Positions 25,152 through 33,725 of a stretch of DNA of 64,000 nucleotides are shown piece after piece. Position 1 is the first letter of the stretch. Each line of letters opens with the position of its first letter. Below the pieces are notes generated by a model, which saw only the letters and a list, made by a program, of their open reading frames with translations, was not told the origin of the DNA and did not search any database. A program made the translations under genes and the position numbers. This DNA is from Shewanella piezotolerans WP3 (GTDB lineage: Bacteria; Pseudomonadota; Gammaproteobacteria; Enterobacterales; Shewanellaceae): positions 3,391,501-3,455,500 of the forward strand of contig NC_011566.1 in assembly GCF_000014885.1 (NCBI RefSeq), given 5' to 3'.

Positions 25152-25424
25152 TTAGTTAACAGCGTCTTTAAGCGCTTTACCAGCTTTGAATGCTGGAATG
25201 TTTGCTGCAGCGATCTTGATCTCTTTACCCGTTTGAGGGTTACGACCAGTGCGCTCTGCACGTTGACGCACTTCGAAAGTACCGAAACCAACAAGAGCAA
25301 TCTTATCGCCTTCTTTTAGGCCGTCAGTAACAGCGCCGATGAAAGAATCTAATGCACGGCCAGCAGCGGCTTTAGAAATGTCAGCACCAGAAGCGATTTT
25401 CTCGATTAGTTCAGATTTGTTCAT
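25152..25424 (-). CDS. hupB: Nucleoid-associated protein HU (beta type)
   Basis: The 90-residue product starts at ATG 25424 (MNKSELIEKIASGADISKA), the standard HU length; the frame is open 11 residues further upstream, but that is not conserved. The DNA-binding beta-arm shows GFGTFEVRQRAERTGRNPQTGKEI with the intercalating Pro. HU bends and compacts DNA and would assist integrase and PspF/IHF-type assemblies. It lies between lon and ppiD, as in E. coli hupB. Confidence 0.97.
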   Translation of the reverse strand: MNKSELIEKIASGADISKAAAGRALDSFIGAVTDGLKEGDKIALVGFGTFEVRQRAERTGRNPQTGKEIKIAAANIPAFKAGKALKDAVN

Positions 25425-25680
25425 GTCATCCCCTTGAATGTAATTTTTGTACCGCACCCAAATCCCTGTCTAGAGCGGTCTGCGGAGGCTTTTTATAACA
25501 AGCTTGGAACCAAAGTTCAAGCCTTATAGGAAAACCAAATAAATATTTTAGGATACTGCTCAAAACCAGTCACTCCAAGGGCTGGAGCGACTGACTCTCC
25601 ACAGACTTAGGCTACCACAGGTAAGGCCTTTGGTAAGCCCCTTTTTACACTTTTTTTGTGCAATACTGCAATTTATTGCG

Positions 25681-28038
25681 TTAACCCACGTTTTCCACTA
25701 CTTCGAAGCCTTCAACCGGGCGTTCTAACGCGTGCTTCAGGACTTCTTCAACCCATTTCACTGGATAAATTTTCAAGTCAGCGATCACATTTGCTGGAAT
25801 TTCTTCCAAATCTCGTTCATTTTCCTTTGGAATTAGAACGACTTTGGTTCCACCACGGTGCGCAGCCAATAGTTTTTCCTTTAAACCACCGATAGGTAAT
25901 ACTTCACCACGAAGTGTGATTTCGCCAGTCATAGCGACATCAGCTCTAACTGGGTTACCCGTCAAACTGGATACTAGCGCCGTACACATTGCAGCACCGG
26001 CTGACGGCCCATCTTTTGGCGTTGCTCCTTCAGGAACATGCACATGAATATCACGCTTTTCATAAAAGTCAGGGTTAATACCCATTTGCTCAGCACGAGC
26101 ACGAACAACGGTCATAGCCGCTTGAATCGACTCTTGCATCACATCGCCTAAAGAACCGGTATAAGACAGTTTACCTTTACCCGGGACAGACGTTGCTTCA
26201 ATCGTTAGTAAATCGCCACCGACCTCAGTCCATGCCAGACCTGTTACTTGGCCAATCTGGTTGTTAGATTCTGCTTTACCATAGTCGCAACGCTGCACCC
26301 CCAAGAACGACTTAAGGTTGTCTTGGTTCACTTCTACATGCTTAATACTCTTATCAAGCAAGATCTGTTTAACCACTTTACGGCAGATTTTTGAAAGTTC
26401 ACGTTCAAGCGCACGTACACCCGCTTCACGTGTGTAGTAGCGAATAATGCCAATGATGGCACTATCATCAACGGTGACCTCTTTGGCCTTTAACCCATTA
26501 CGTTCAATCTGTTTTGGCAACAGGTGCTGCTTAGCAATATTAAGTTTTTCATCTTCGGTATAACCCGACAAACGAATTACTTCCATACGGTCTAAAAGAG
26601 GTCCAGGTATATTCATTGAGTTCGATGTAGCAACAAACATTACATCAGACAGGTCATAATCGACCTCCATGTAATGGTCACTAAATGTCGCATTTTGTTC
26701 TGGATCAAGCACTTCAAGTAATGCCGATGCTGGATCGCCACGCATGTCGCTACTCATTTTGTCGATTTCATCAAGTAAGAACAGTGGATTCTTTACACCC
26801 ACTTTTGACATTTTCTGAATCACTTTACCTGGCATTGAACCGATATAGGTACGACGATGACCACGAATTTCAGCTTCATCTCTAACACCGCCAAGCGCAA
26901 CTCGCACATACTTACGTCCAGTTGCTTTTGCGATAGATTGCCCTAAAGATGTCTTACCAACACCTGGGGGGCCAACTAAACAAAGGATTGGTCCTTTGAG
27001 CTGCTTAACTCGGCTTTGAACTGCTAAGTATTCTAGAATACGCTCTTTGACTTTCTCTAAACCAAAATGGTCTGTATCAAGTACATCTTGCGCCTTGGCT
27101 AAATCACGTTTGATCTTAGATCGCTTATGCCATGGAACAGACACCATCCACTCGACATAGCTTCTCACCACAGTCGCTTCAGCTGACATTGGTGACATCA
27201 TCTTTAACTTGTTGAGTTCAGCTTTCGCTTTTTCCTGAGCTTCTTCAGGCATCTTGGCTTCTTCTATCTTTTTCGCCAAGCTTTCAAACTCATCATGAGA
27301 CTCGTCAATATCACCCAGTTCTTTTTGAATAGCCTTCATTTGCTCATTCAAATAGTACTCGCGTTGACTTTTTTCCATCTGCTTTTTAACGCGACCACGA
27401 ATGCGTTTCTCGACTTGTAATAAGTCGATTTCAGATTCCATCATCGCCATCAAATACTCAATGCGCTCACCCACATCAACCATCTCAAGCACAGATTGTT
27501 TATCTTCTAGCTTGAGTGGCATATGAGCAGCCATCGTATCAGCAAGGCGTGCAGCCTCATCGATGCCAGACAAAGATGTAAGTACTTCAGGTGGGATCTT
27601 CTTGTTTAACTTGATATAGCCTTCAAACTGACCCACTGCTGAGCGAACAAGAACCTCTTCCTCTTTTTCTGTAAGAGGCTCTGACTCTAAATAATGAGCC
27701 GTGGCTTGAAAGATATCATCCTGTTCAGAATAGTTATCGATACGTGCTCGCTGCCCACCTTCAACCAACACTTTAACAGTGCCATCAGGTAATTTAAGAA
27801 GTTGCAGAATTGAAGCGACTGTACCAACGTCGAAAATATCGTCGCTGCTTGGGTCATCGAGTTCAGCATCACGCTGAGCGACCAAAATAATTTGCTTGCC
27901 TTGATCCATTGCTTTTTCTAAGCAACGAATGGACTTTTCTCGTCCTACGAATAACGGAATTACCATATGAGGATAAACCACCACATCTCTCAGTGGCAGT
28001 ACGGGTAGTTCGATTCGCGTATCACGCTCTTGAGTCAT
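25681..28038 (-). CDS. lon: Lon ATP-dependent protease
   Basis: The 785-residue product has the N-terminal LON substrate-binding domain (about 10-200), a coiled coil, an AAA+ module with Walker A GPPGVGKTS and Walker B PLFLLDEIDK, and the C-terminal serine-lysine protease domain with Ser in DGPSAGAAM and Lys in GGLKEKLLAA. It degrades misfolded and regulatory proteins in the cytosol. A sigma-32-like promoter lies just upstream, so heat-shock control is likely. The length matches E. coli Lon (784). Confidence 0.97.
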   Translation of the reverse strand: MTQERDTRIELPVLPLRDVVVYPHMVIPLFVGREKSIRCLEKAMDQGKQIILVAQRDAELDDPSSDDIFDVGTVASILQLLKLPDGTVKVLVEGGQRARIDNYSEQDDIFQATAHYLESEPLTEKEEEVLVRSAVGQFEGYIKLNKKIPPEVLTSLSGIDEAARLADTMAAHMPLKLEDKQSVLEMVDVGERIEYLMAMMESEIDLLQVEKRIRGRVKKQMEKSQREYYLNEQMKAIQKELGDIDESHDEFESLAKKIEEAKMPEEAQEKAKAELNKLKMMSPMSAEATVVRSYVEWMVSVPWHKRSKIKRDLAKAQDVLDTDHFGLEKVKERILEYLAVQSRVKQLKGPILCLVGPPGVGKTSLGQSIAKATGRKYVRVALGGVRDEAEIRGHRRTYIGSMPGKVIQKMSKVGVKNPLFLLDEIDKMSSDMRGDPASALLEVLDPEQNATFSDHYMEVDYDLSDVMFVATSNSMNIPGPLLDRMEVIRLSGYTEDEKLNIAKQHLLPKQIERNGLKAKEVTVDDSAIIGIIRYYTREAGVRALERELSKICRKVVKQILLDKSIKHVEVNQDNLKSFLGVQRCDYGKAESNNQIGQVTGLAWTEVGGDLLTIEATSVPGKGKLSYTGSLGDVMQESIQAAMTVVRARAEQMGINPDFYEKRDIHVHVPEGATPKDGPSAGAAMCTALVSSLTGNPVRADVAMTGEITLRGEVLPIGGLKEKLLAAHRGGTKVVLIPKENERDLEEIPANVIADLKIYPVKWVEEVLKHALERPVEGFEVVENVG

Positions 28039-28072
28039 AGCTCGATTCCGTTTTATATGAATACTTAAGAGT

Positions 28073-28100
28073 ATATTGGGATGATTCGATAGGTTTCAAT
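28073..28100 (-). promoter_or_regulatory. Sigma-32 (heat-shock)-like promoter of lon
   Basis: On the minus strand TTGAAA (28099-28094) and CCCAATAT (28080-28073) are separated by 13 bases. This matches the heat-shock consensus CTTGAAA / CCCCATnT. The -10 end is 35 bases before the lon ATG. Confidence 0.65.
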
Positions 28101-28130
28101 GGCGAATAACAATTAAATAATAAACTGCAC

Positions 28131-28157
28131 AAAAAAGGAGCCATAAAGGCTCCTTTT
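28131..28157 (-). terminator. Rho-independent terminator of clpX
   Basis: On the minus strand AAAAGGAGCC / GGCTCCTTTT with a five-base loop is followed by TTGTG. It lies 30 bases after the clpX stop and upstream of the lon promoter, so lon is a separate unit. Confidence 0.85.
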
Positions 28158-28186
28158 CGATACTGTGATGCTACTGCGGCAATGAC

Positions 28187-29458
28187 TTACTCAGCCGTTG
28201 CCGTTTGAGCTTCATTTGTTGCGTAGATAAGTATAGGTGTTGATTCACCTTTCACTACCGACTCATCGACAACCACTTTAACCACATCATCTGTTGATGG
28301 TAAGTCATACATAATATCGAGCAAAATACCTTCAACGATAGAGCGTAAACCACGAGCACCGGTTTTACGGGTCTGTGCTTTAAGAGCAATCGCTTTAAGA
28401 GCATCTTCTCTGAACTCTAGCTCAACGTCTTCCATTTCAAACAAAGCAGCAAACTGCTTAGTGATTGCATTTTTAGGCTCTGAAAGAATTTGAATAAGTG
28501 CAGCATCGTCAAGTTCAGCTAACGTAGCGAGAACAGGAAGACGACCAATAAATTCAGGAATAAGACCAAACTTCACTAAATCTTCAGGCTCTACTTGCAA
28601 TAACGTATCTGAGATTGTCGCTTTGTCAGCTTCGCCTTTAACTTCAGCGCCGAACCCAATACCAGTACCAACATGAGAACGCTGTTCAATCACTTTCTCT
28701 AGGCCTGCAAATGCCCCGCCACAGACGAATAGGATTTTAGAGGTATCAACCTGTAAAAACTCCTGCTGTGGATGCTTACGACCACCTTGAGGTGGAACCG
28801 CAGCAACAGTGCCTTCGATAAGTTTAAGTAAAGCTTGTTGAACACCTTCACCAGAAACATCTCGAGTAATTGATGGATTGTCAGACTTACGACTGATTTT
28901 ATCAATTTCATCGATATAAACGATTCCGCGCTGGGCTTTTTCGACATCGTAGTCGCATTTCTGCAGTAATTTCTGAATGATGTTTTCGACATCTTCACCC
29001 ACATAACCCGCTTCAGTTAGCGTAGTTGCATCGGCCATAGTAAACGGTACATTCAAGAAACGAGCAAGCGTCTCTGCAAGTAATGTTTTACCACTACCCG
29101 TTGGACCAATAAGCAAGATATTACTCTTACCCAGCTCAACCCCATCTTTAGGGCTGGCATTTTTAAGGCGTTTGTAATGATTATATACCGCTACAGATAA
29201 CACCTTTTTAGCTTTGTCTTGGCCAATAACATAATCATCCAAGTGCGCTCGTAATTCATGCGGTGTTGGCAACTTGTCTTGATCTTGCTTAGGCGAGATC
29301 TCTTTGATCTCTTCTCTAATAATGTCGTTACAGAGTTCTACACATTCATCGCAAACATATACAGAAGGTCCAGCAATAAGTTTTCTTACTTCATGCTGGC
29401 TCTTCCCACAAAAAGAGCAGTACAGCAGCTTGCCGCCGTCACCTTTGTTCTCGCTCAT
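28187..29458 (-). CDS. clpX: ClpX, ATPase/unfoldase subunit of ClpXP
   Basis: The 423-residue product has the N-terminal C4 zinc-binding domain (CSFCGKSQHEV...CDECVELC, about 15-43), the AAA+ Walker A GPTGSGKT near 120-127, Walker B GIVYIDEIDK, and the conserved pore and ClpP-docking loops. ClpX recognises ssrA-tagged and other substrates, unfolds them and feeds ClpP. It is 84 bases downstream of clpP on the same strand. Standard length. Confidence 0.97.
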   Translation of the reverse strand: MSENKGDGGKLLYCSFCGKSQHEVRKLIAGPSVYVCDECVELCNDIIREEIKEISPKQDQDKLPTPHELRAHLDDYVIGQDKAKKVLSVAVYNHYKRLKNASPKDGVELGKSNILLIGPTGSGKTLLAETLARFLNVPFTMADATTLTEAGYVGEDVENIIQKLLQKCDYDVEKAQRGIVYIDEIDKISRKSDNPSITRDVSGEGVQQALLKLIEGTVAAVPPQGGRKHPQQEFLQVDTSKILFVCGGAFAGLEKVIEQRSHVGTGIGFGAEVKGEADKATISDTLLQVEPEDLVKFGLIPEFIGRLPVLATLAELDDAALIQILSEPKNAITKQFAALFEMEDVELEFREDALKAIALKAQTRKTGARGLRSIVEGILLDIMYDLPSTDDVVKVVVDESVVKGESTPILIYATNEAQTATAE

Positions 29459-29542
29459 TACCTTACCTCTGTTTGCAGCCTATCGGCTGCAGAATTCTTT
29501 ATTTCACTTCTTTACTCAGCATAGCTCAGCAGAAAGTAAAAA

Positions 29543-30154
29543 TCAGCCTCGTTTTGCTAAAACTGAATCAACTAGACCGTATTCAGCTGCTTCGTCAGCA
29601 CTCATAAAGTTATCACGGTCAGTATCACGCTCAATAACTTCAATTGGCTGACCAGTATGTTCTGCCAACATAGTGTTTAACTTGTTCTTTATGCCTAAAA
29701 TCTCTTGCGCATGAATAGCAATATCTGATGCTTGGCCTTGGAACCCACCTAATGGTTGATGGATCATAACACGTGAATTAGGCAAACAATGACGTTTTCC
29801 TTCTGCTCCACCTGCTAGTAAGAATGCGCCCATACTAGCCGCTTGGCCGATACAGACTGTACTTACATTTGGCTTGATAAACTGCATCGTGTCATAAATA
29901 GCCATACCCGCAGTGACAGAACCACCTGGCGAGTTGATATATAGGTAGATATCCTTATCTGGGCTTTCAGACTCCAAAAACAGTAACTGAGCCACAATAA
30001 GGTTCGCCATATGCTCTTCAACTTGACCGACTAAAAAGATCACTCGTTCTTTTAAAAGACGAGAATAGATATCGTATGAGCGTTCACCTTTAGCTGTTTG
30101 TTCAACAACCATAGGCACAAGTGCATTAAGTACTGATTCTGGTGCTTTGTGCAT
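29543..30154 (-). CDS. clpP: ClpP, proteolytic subunit of Clp protease
   Basis: The 203-residue serine protease subunit has catalytic Ser in GQAASMGAFLLAGG, His in RVMIHQPLGG and Asp in TDRDNFMSADEAAEYG. It forms a tetradecameric barrel that works with ClpX. A strong hairpin followed by Ts lies between tig and clpP, so clpP has its own promoter or receives attenuated tig transcripts. Length matches the family (207 in E. coli). Confidence 0.97.
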   Translation of the reverse strand: MHKAPESVLNALVPMVVEQTAKGERSYDIYSRLLKERVIFLVGQVEEHMANLIVAQLLFLESESPDKDIYLYINSPGGSVTAGMAIYDTMQFIKPNVSTVCIGQAASMGAFLLAGGAEGKRHCLPNSRVMIHQPLGGFQGQASDIAIHAQEILGIKNKLNTMLAEHTGQPIEVIERDTDRDNFMSADEAAEYGLVDSVLAKRG

Positions 30155-30171
30155 GATTAACTTCCCTAAAT

Positions 30172-30208
30172 AAAAATGGCTCGCATGAGGAACCTCATAC
30201 GAGCCATT
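30172..30208 (-). terminator. Terminator/attenuator between tig and clpP
   Basis: On the minus strand ATGGCTCG and CGAGCCAT form the base of a stem that continues through ATGAGG/CCTCAT and is followed by TTTTTATTT. It sits about 20 bases before clpP. A second palindrome (AATGGCTAATAGCCATT, 30212-30228) precedes it. Confidence 0.75.
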
Positions 30209-30243
30209 ATAAATGGCTAATAGCCATTTAAGTCAAGCGATCG

Positions 30244-31548
30244 TTATGCGCGACCGGTAGCCTTGTTCATAAATTCTTCAAAATTGACTTCTTTTTCAGT
30301 CAAAGTTGCAGTTTTAAGTAACTCTTCTACTGCTTGCTCTTCAAGTGCAACGTTACGCATGTTTTGCATAAGCTCTTCGTTACCATTGTAGTAAGCTACA
30401 ACTTCACTTGGATCTTCGTATGCCGACGCCATTGAAGCGATTAAACCTTGAACACGTTCGTCTTCAGCTTTAAGTTCGCTAGTCTTGATAACTTCACCAA
30501 GTAGCAAACCAACTTTAACACGACGTTCAGCTTGTTCAGTGAACAAGTCTGCTGGTAGTTCTGGCATGCTTGCAGCTTGATCACCAAAACGCTGCATAGC
30601 TTGCTTACGCAATACTTCTACTTCGCCTTCGATCAATGCTTTTGGTAGTTCCAAAGCATTTTGCTCAACTAGACCATTAAGTACTTGCTCTTTAACATTC
30701 GCTTTAAGCGCTTGCTCAAGTTCACGACCCATGTTCTTGCTGATTTCAGCACGTAACGCGTCGATTCCGCCTTCGTTAACACCAAACAATGTTGCGAACT
30801 CGTCATTAACTTCAGGAAGGTCAGCGCCTTGAACTTCAGTCAAAGTAATAACAAACTTAGCTGCTTTACCTTTCAAGTTCTCTGCATGGTAATCTTCAGG
30901 GAAAGTGACTTCGATTTCGAACTCTTCACCCGCTTTATGACCTTCAACACCAGACTCGAAACCAGGGATCATACGGCCACTGCCTAGTTGTAGTTCGAAG
31001 TCATCAGCTTTTCCGCCTTCAAACTCTTCACCGTCAACTGAACCAACGAAGTTGATTTTAGCTTTATCGCCTTCAGCAGCTGCACGCTCAACAACTTCAA
31101 AAGAAGCGTGTTGGTTACGTAGCGTTTCAATCATTGCATCAACATCAGCTTCAGTTACTTCAGCTTTAGGTTGCTCAACAGCAATTGACTCTAGACCTTT
31201 AAGTTCTACTTCTGGGTAGATTTCAAAAGTAGCAACAAACTCGAAGCTTTCGCCTTCAGTCGTTCCAGGAACAAAAGTTGGTGCACCCGCTGGGTTCAAC
31301 TTTTCAGCAATGATAGCTTCAACAAAGTTGCGCTGCATCACTTCACCAGTGATGTCTTGACGAATAGCTTTACCGTAACGCTTATTAATTACGCTTACAG
31401 GTACTTTTCCTGGACGGAAACCTGGGATACGAGCACGCTTAGCTTCACTTTTTAATGCTTCTTTAACAGTATTTTCGATCTGCTCAGCAGGTACCGAAAT
31501 AGTTAGGCGACGCTCTAGGCCTTGTGTGGTTTCTACAGAAACTTGCAT
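30244..31548 (-). CDS. tig: Trigger factor, ribosome-associated chaperone
   Basis: The 434-residue product is read from ATG 31548 (MQVSVETTQGLERRL), with GAGGT upstream; a 17-residue longer frame is not conserved. The ribosome-binding signature GFRPGKVP is in the N-terminal domain at about 43-50. The FKBP-type prolyl isomerase domain covers about 155-245 and the helical C-terminal chaperone domain the rest. It binds ribosomal protein L23 and shields nascent chains. It is the head of the tig-clpP-clpX-lon proteostasis block. Confidence 0.97.
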   Translation of the reverse strand: MQVSVETTQGLERRLTISVPAEQIENTVKEALKSEAKRARIPGFRPGKVPVSVINKRYGKAIRQDITGEVMQRNFVEAIIAEKLNPAGAPTFVPGTTEGESFEFVATFEIYPEVELKGLESIAVEQPKAEVTEADVDAMIETLRNQHASFEVVERAAAEGDKAKINFVGSVDGEEFEGGKADDFELQLGSGRMIPGFESGVEGHKAGEEFEIEVTFPEDYHAENLKGKAAKFVITLTEVQGADLPEVNDEFATLFGVNEGGIDALRAEISKNMGRELEQALKANVKEQVLNGLVEQNALELPKALIEGEVEVLRKQAMQRFGDQAASMPELPADLFTEQAERRVKVGLLLGEVIKTSELKAEDERVQGLIASMASAYEDPSEVVAYYNGNEELMQNMRNVALEEQAVEELLKTATLTEKEVNFEEFMNKATGRA

Positions 31549-31756
31549 TTTTTTACCTCGAAATATGTCTATCGTCCTTTGTAATAGTCGAAATTTCAAC
31601 TATTAAGGTATTCGTTTCTTGACTCGTAAATTTAACCAAAATGCCCATAAACGCTGACGTTCGGCACTGGTCACTCTTAGTTGATAATGATCAAGACGCG
31701 ACATTATAGCTATCGAATGCGCTGGAGTCGAGCCTCAAAGCATGATTTACAGACGT

Positions 31757-31783
31757 AAAAAAAGCGACCTAGGGTCGCTTTTT
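31757..31783 (-). terminator. Terminator of the tRNA operon
   Basis: On the minus strand AAAAAGCGACC / GGTCGCTTTTTTT with a short centre (CTAG) begins 21 bases after the CCA end of the His tRNA. The T run is long, so it should be efficient. Confidence 0.85.
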
Positions 31784-31803
31784 GAACTTCTTTACAGAAT
31801 GAG

Positions 31804-31880
31804 TGGGGTGACTGATGGGGCTCGAACCCACGACAACCGGAATCACAATCCGGGGCTCTACCAACTGAGCTACAATCACC
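31804..31880 (-). tRNA. tRNA-His (anticodon GTG)
   Basis: The 77-nt tRNA has a CCA end encoded. The anticodon loop reads ATTGTGATT. The extra 5' G opposite C73 (position -1), required by histidyl-tRNA synthetase, is present (GGTGATT / AGTCACC). It is the last of three tRNAs in one transcript. Confidence 0.95.
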
Positions 31881-31887
31881 ACAAAAA

Positions 31888-31964
31888 TGGTACGCCCGGC
31901 AGGATTCGAACCTGCGGCCACCCGCTTAGAAGGCGGGTGCTCTATCCAACTGAGCTACGGGCGC
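31888..31964 (-). tRNA. tRNA-Arg (anticodon TCT)
   Basis: The 77-nt cloverleaf with encoded CCA has anticodon loop CTTCTAA, i.e. TCT, reading AGA and AGG codons. The acceptor stem is GCGCCCG / CGGGCGT. It is separated from tRNA-His by 7 bases. Confidence 0.95.
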
Positions 31965-32027
31965 TCGGCAATGAAATAAATTCATTTCCTGAACTGGGCA
32001 ACTAACGTTCCACGTTAGCTTAAAATG

Positions 32028-32104
<77 letters not shown>

Positions 32105-32188
32105 AAATTGAAACCTAGTGAAAATACATATTTGGGAAATATTTTCGGTTTCTGTTTTCAACGAGCTGTCTCGTTGAGAACGGAGCGC

Positions 32189-32217
32189 ATAGTAGCCCCT
32201 AGCCTAAAAGTCGTCAA
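32189..32217 (-). promoter_or_regulatory. Sigma-70 promoter of the tRNA-Pro-Arg-His operon
   Basis: On the minus strand a -35 TTGACG (32217-32212) and a -10 TACTAT (32194-32189) are spaced by exactly 17 bases. The discriminator GCGCTCC after the -10 is GC-rich, as in stringently controlled stable-RNA promoters. An AAAAGTCGT/ACGACTTTTTT hairpin on the plus strand overlaps the -35 region. Confidence 0.75.
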
Positions 32218-32732
32218 CGACTTTTTTAAAAAAATCATTCGCCTGCTTATTTAACACGCTATAGCGCTACTCATTGATGCCTTCCTAAACAATGCGTTCA
32301 ACATAACAACAATCTCGGCTGATATTTTAATATAGCGGTTTATCAAGCAGGAGCCACTTTATACCTCATTCAATAACGGCTTTATTTTATTGCATAACGA
32401 TAAACCATAGTCTTTCTACTAAATGATACCGATTTATTGGTTTTCATCTAAATAAGCGGGGGCGGCTAGATATCAGCGCCCTCTAGTCTCAAATAATCAA
32501 TTAAATAGAGATAGAAACCATAAGTGTCACCAACGATAACAAGAAGCCGACTTTAATCAGCTGTCCAATTAAAACCCCTGCCAGAAATGCATACTTTCTA
32601 CACCTCAGAGCTAAGTCATTATCCGTATTTGAGAACTGATTGTTAGCAACCTAAATCAATGACACCTCGGACATGTCCTGTTAAAATGTCGCCGTTTTCC
32701 ATTATCGTGCCGTATAAAGGACACCTTGCCCC
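32218..32732. other. Intergenic region upstream of folD
   Basis: This stretch of about 515 bases between the tRNA promoter and folD contains no convincing gene. It is AT-rich and must carry the folD promoter near its right end, but I cannot assign one with confidence. Confidence 0.35.
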
Positions 32733-33593
32733 ATGACCGCTCAAAACATCGATGGTAAAGCTATCGCTCAAGCCATTCGAACCAAGCTCAAAGACAAAGT
32801 AACCGCCCGTAAAGAGGCTGGTCAAAGAGTACCAGGTTTAGCTGTAATTCTCGTAGGAGCGGATCCTGCTTCACAAGTGTACGTAGGCAGCAAACGCAGA
32901 GCCTGTGAAGAATTAGGCTTTATTTCCCGCTCTTACGACTTAGACAGTTCCACCTCTGAAGACGCCCTGCTGTCTCTTATCGATGAATGCAATGAAGATC
33001 AGAGTATTGATGGTATTTTGGTTCAACTCCCACTACCTGAACATATCGAAGAATCAAAGGTTATCGAGCGCATCCGCCCAGATAAAGATGTCGACGGTTT
33101 CCACCCATATAACGTAGGTCGACTAGCTCAACGTATTCCAGTGCTGCGTTCATGCACACCGATGGGCATTATGACTCTTATTCAGTCGACGGGGGTTGAT
33201 ACCTATGGTTTAGATGCCGTAGTGGTTGGCGCGTCTAATATCGTCGGCCGTCCTATGTCTTTAGAGCTGCTTCTTGCTGGTTGTACTACAACCACTTGTC
33301 ACCGCTTCACTCGTAACCTTGAGCAGAAAGTTAGACAAGCAGATTTAGTGGTTGTCGCTGTTGGAAAGCCTGGGTTTATTCCTGGTGAGTGGATTAAACC
33401 TGGCGCGATTGTTATTGATGTGGGGATTAACCGTCTTGAAAGCGGTCAATTGGTTGGTGATGTGCAATTTGAGAAAGCTGCAGAGAATGCTAGTTTCATC
33501 ACGCCAGTACCTGGCGGTGTTGGGCCAATGACGATTGCTAGCTTGCTAGAAAATACGCTTTATGCTTGCGAGCAGTACCACGATCACGACTGA
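32733..33593 (+). CDS. folD: FolD, methylene-THF dehydrogenase / cyclohydrolase
   Basis: The 286-residue bifunctional cytosolic enzyme shows the signatures GILVQLPLPEH, PDKDVDGFHPYNVG and PVPGGVGPMTIASLLENT, with the Rossmann VVGASNIVGRPM for NADP. It interconverts 5,10-methylene-THF and 10-formyl-THF, supplying one-carbon units for purines and fMet. Catalytic Lys is in the YVGSKRRACEELG segment. Length and sequence are typical. It is monocistronic. Confidence 0.97.
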   Translation: MTAQNIDGKAIAQAIRTKLKDKVTARKEAGQRVPGLAVILVGADPASQVYVGSKRRACEELGFISRSYDLDSSTSEDALLSLIDECNEDQSIDGILVQLPLPEHIEESKVIERIRPDKDVDGFHPYNVGRLAQRIPVLRSCTPMGIMTLIQSTGVDTYGLDAVVVGASNIVGRPMSLELLLAGCTTTTCHRFTRNLEQKVRQADLVVVAVGKPGFIPGEWIKPGAIVIDVGINRLESGQLVGDVQFEKAAENASFITPVPGGVGPMTIASLLENTLYACEQYHDHD

Positions 33594-33614
33594 TATTGCT
33601 CTACTTAAAGCAAG

Positions 33615-33681
33615 AATGTTCCAGACATAAATACCAAGCTATCCCATCCATGGGGCTTGACATAAATGTTCCAGACATAAA
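33615..33681. repeat. 17-bp direct repeat downstream of folD
   Basis: AATGTTCCAGACATAAA occurs at 33615-33631 and again at 33665-33681, 50 bases apart. The interval contains CCATCCATGGGGC. The second copy merges into the folD/cysS terminator. It looks like a short intergenic repeat unit. Confidence 0.7.
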
Positions 33682-33708
33682 AAAAGCCTGCTAACTGCAG
33701 GCTTTTTT
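33678..33708. terminator. Bidirectional terminator between folD and cysS
   Basis: AAAAAAGCCTGC / GCAGGCTTTTTT form a stem around a five-base loop, with A and T runs on both sides. It lies between convergent folD and cysS. Confidence 0.85.
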
Positions 33709-33725
33709 GTATTGCTAATTTAGGA

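Noticed and set aside
31742..32005. 87-residue plus-strand frame over the tRNA genes
   Set aside because: It translates the antisense of tRNA-His and tRNA-Arg, a classic annotation artefact (the GTPGRIRTCGHPLRRRVLYPTELRAL type).
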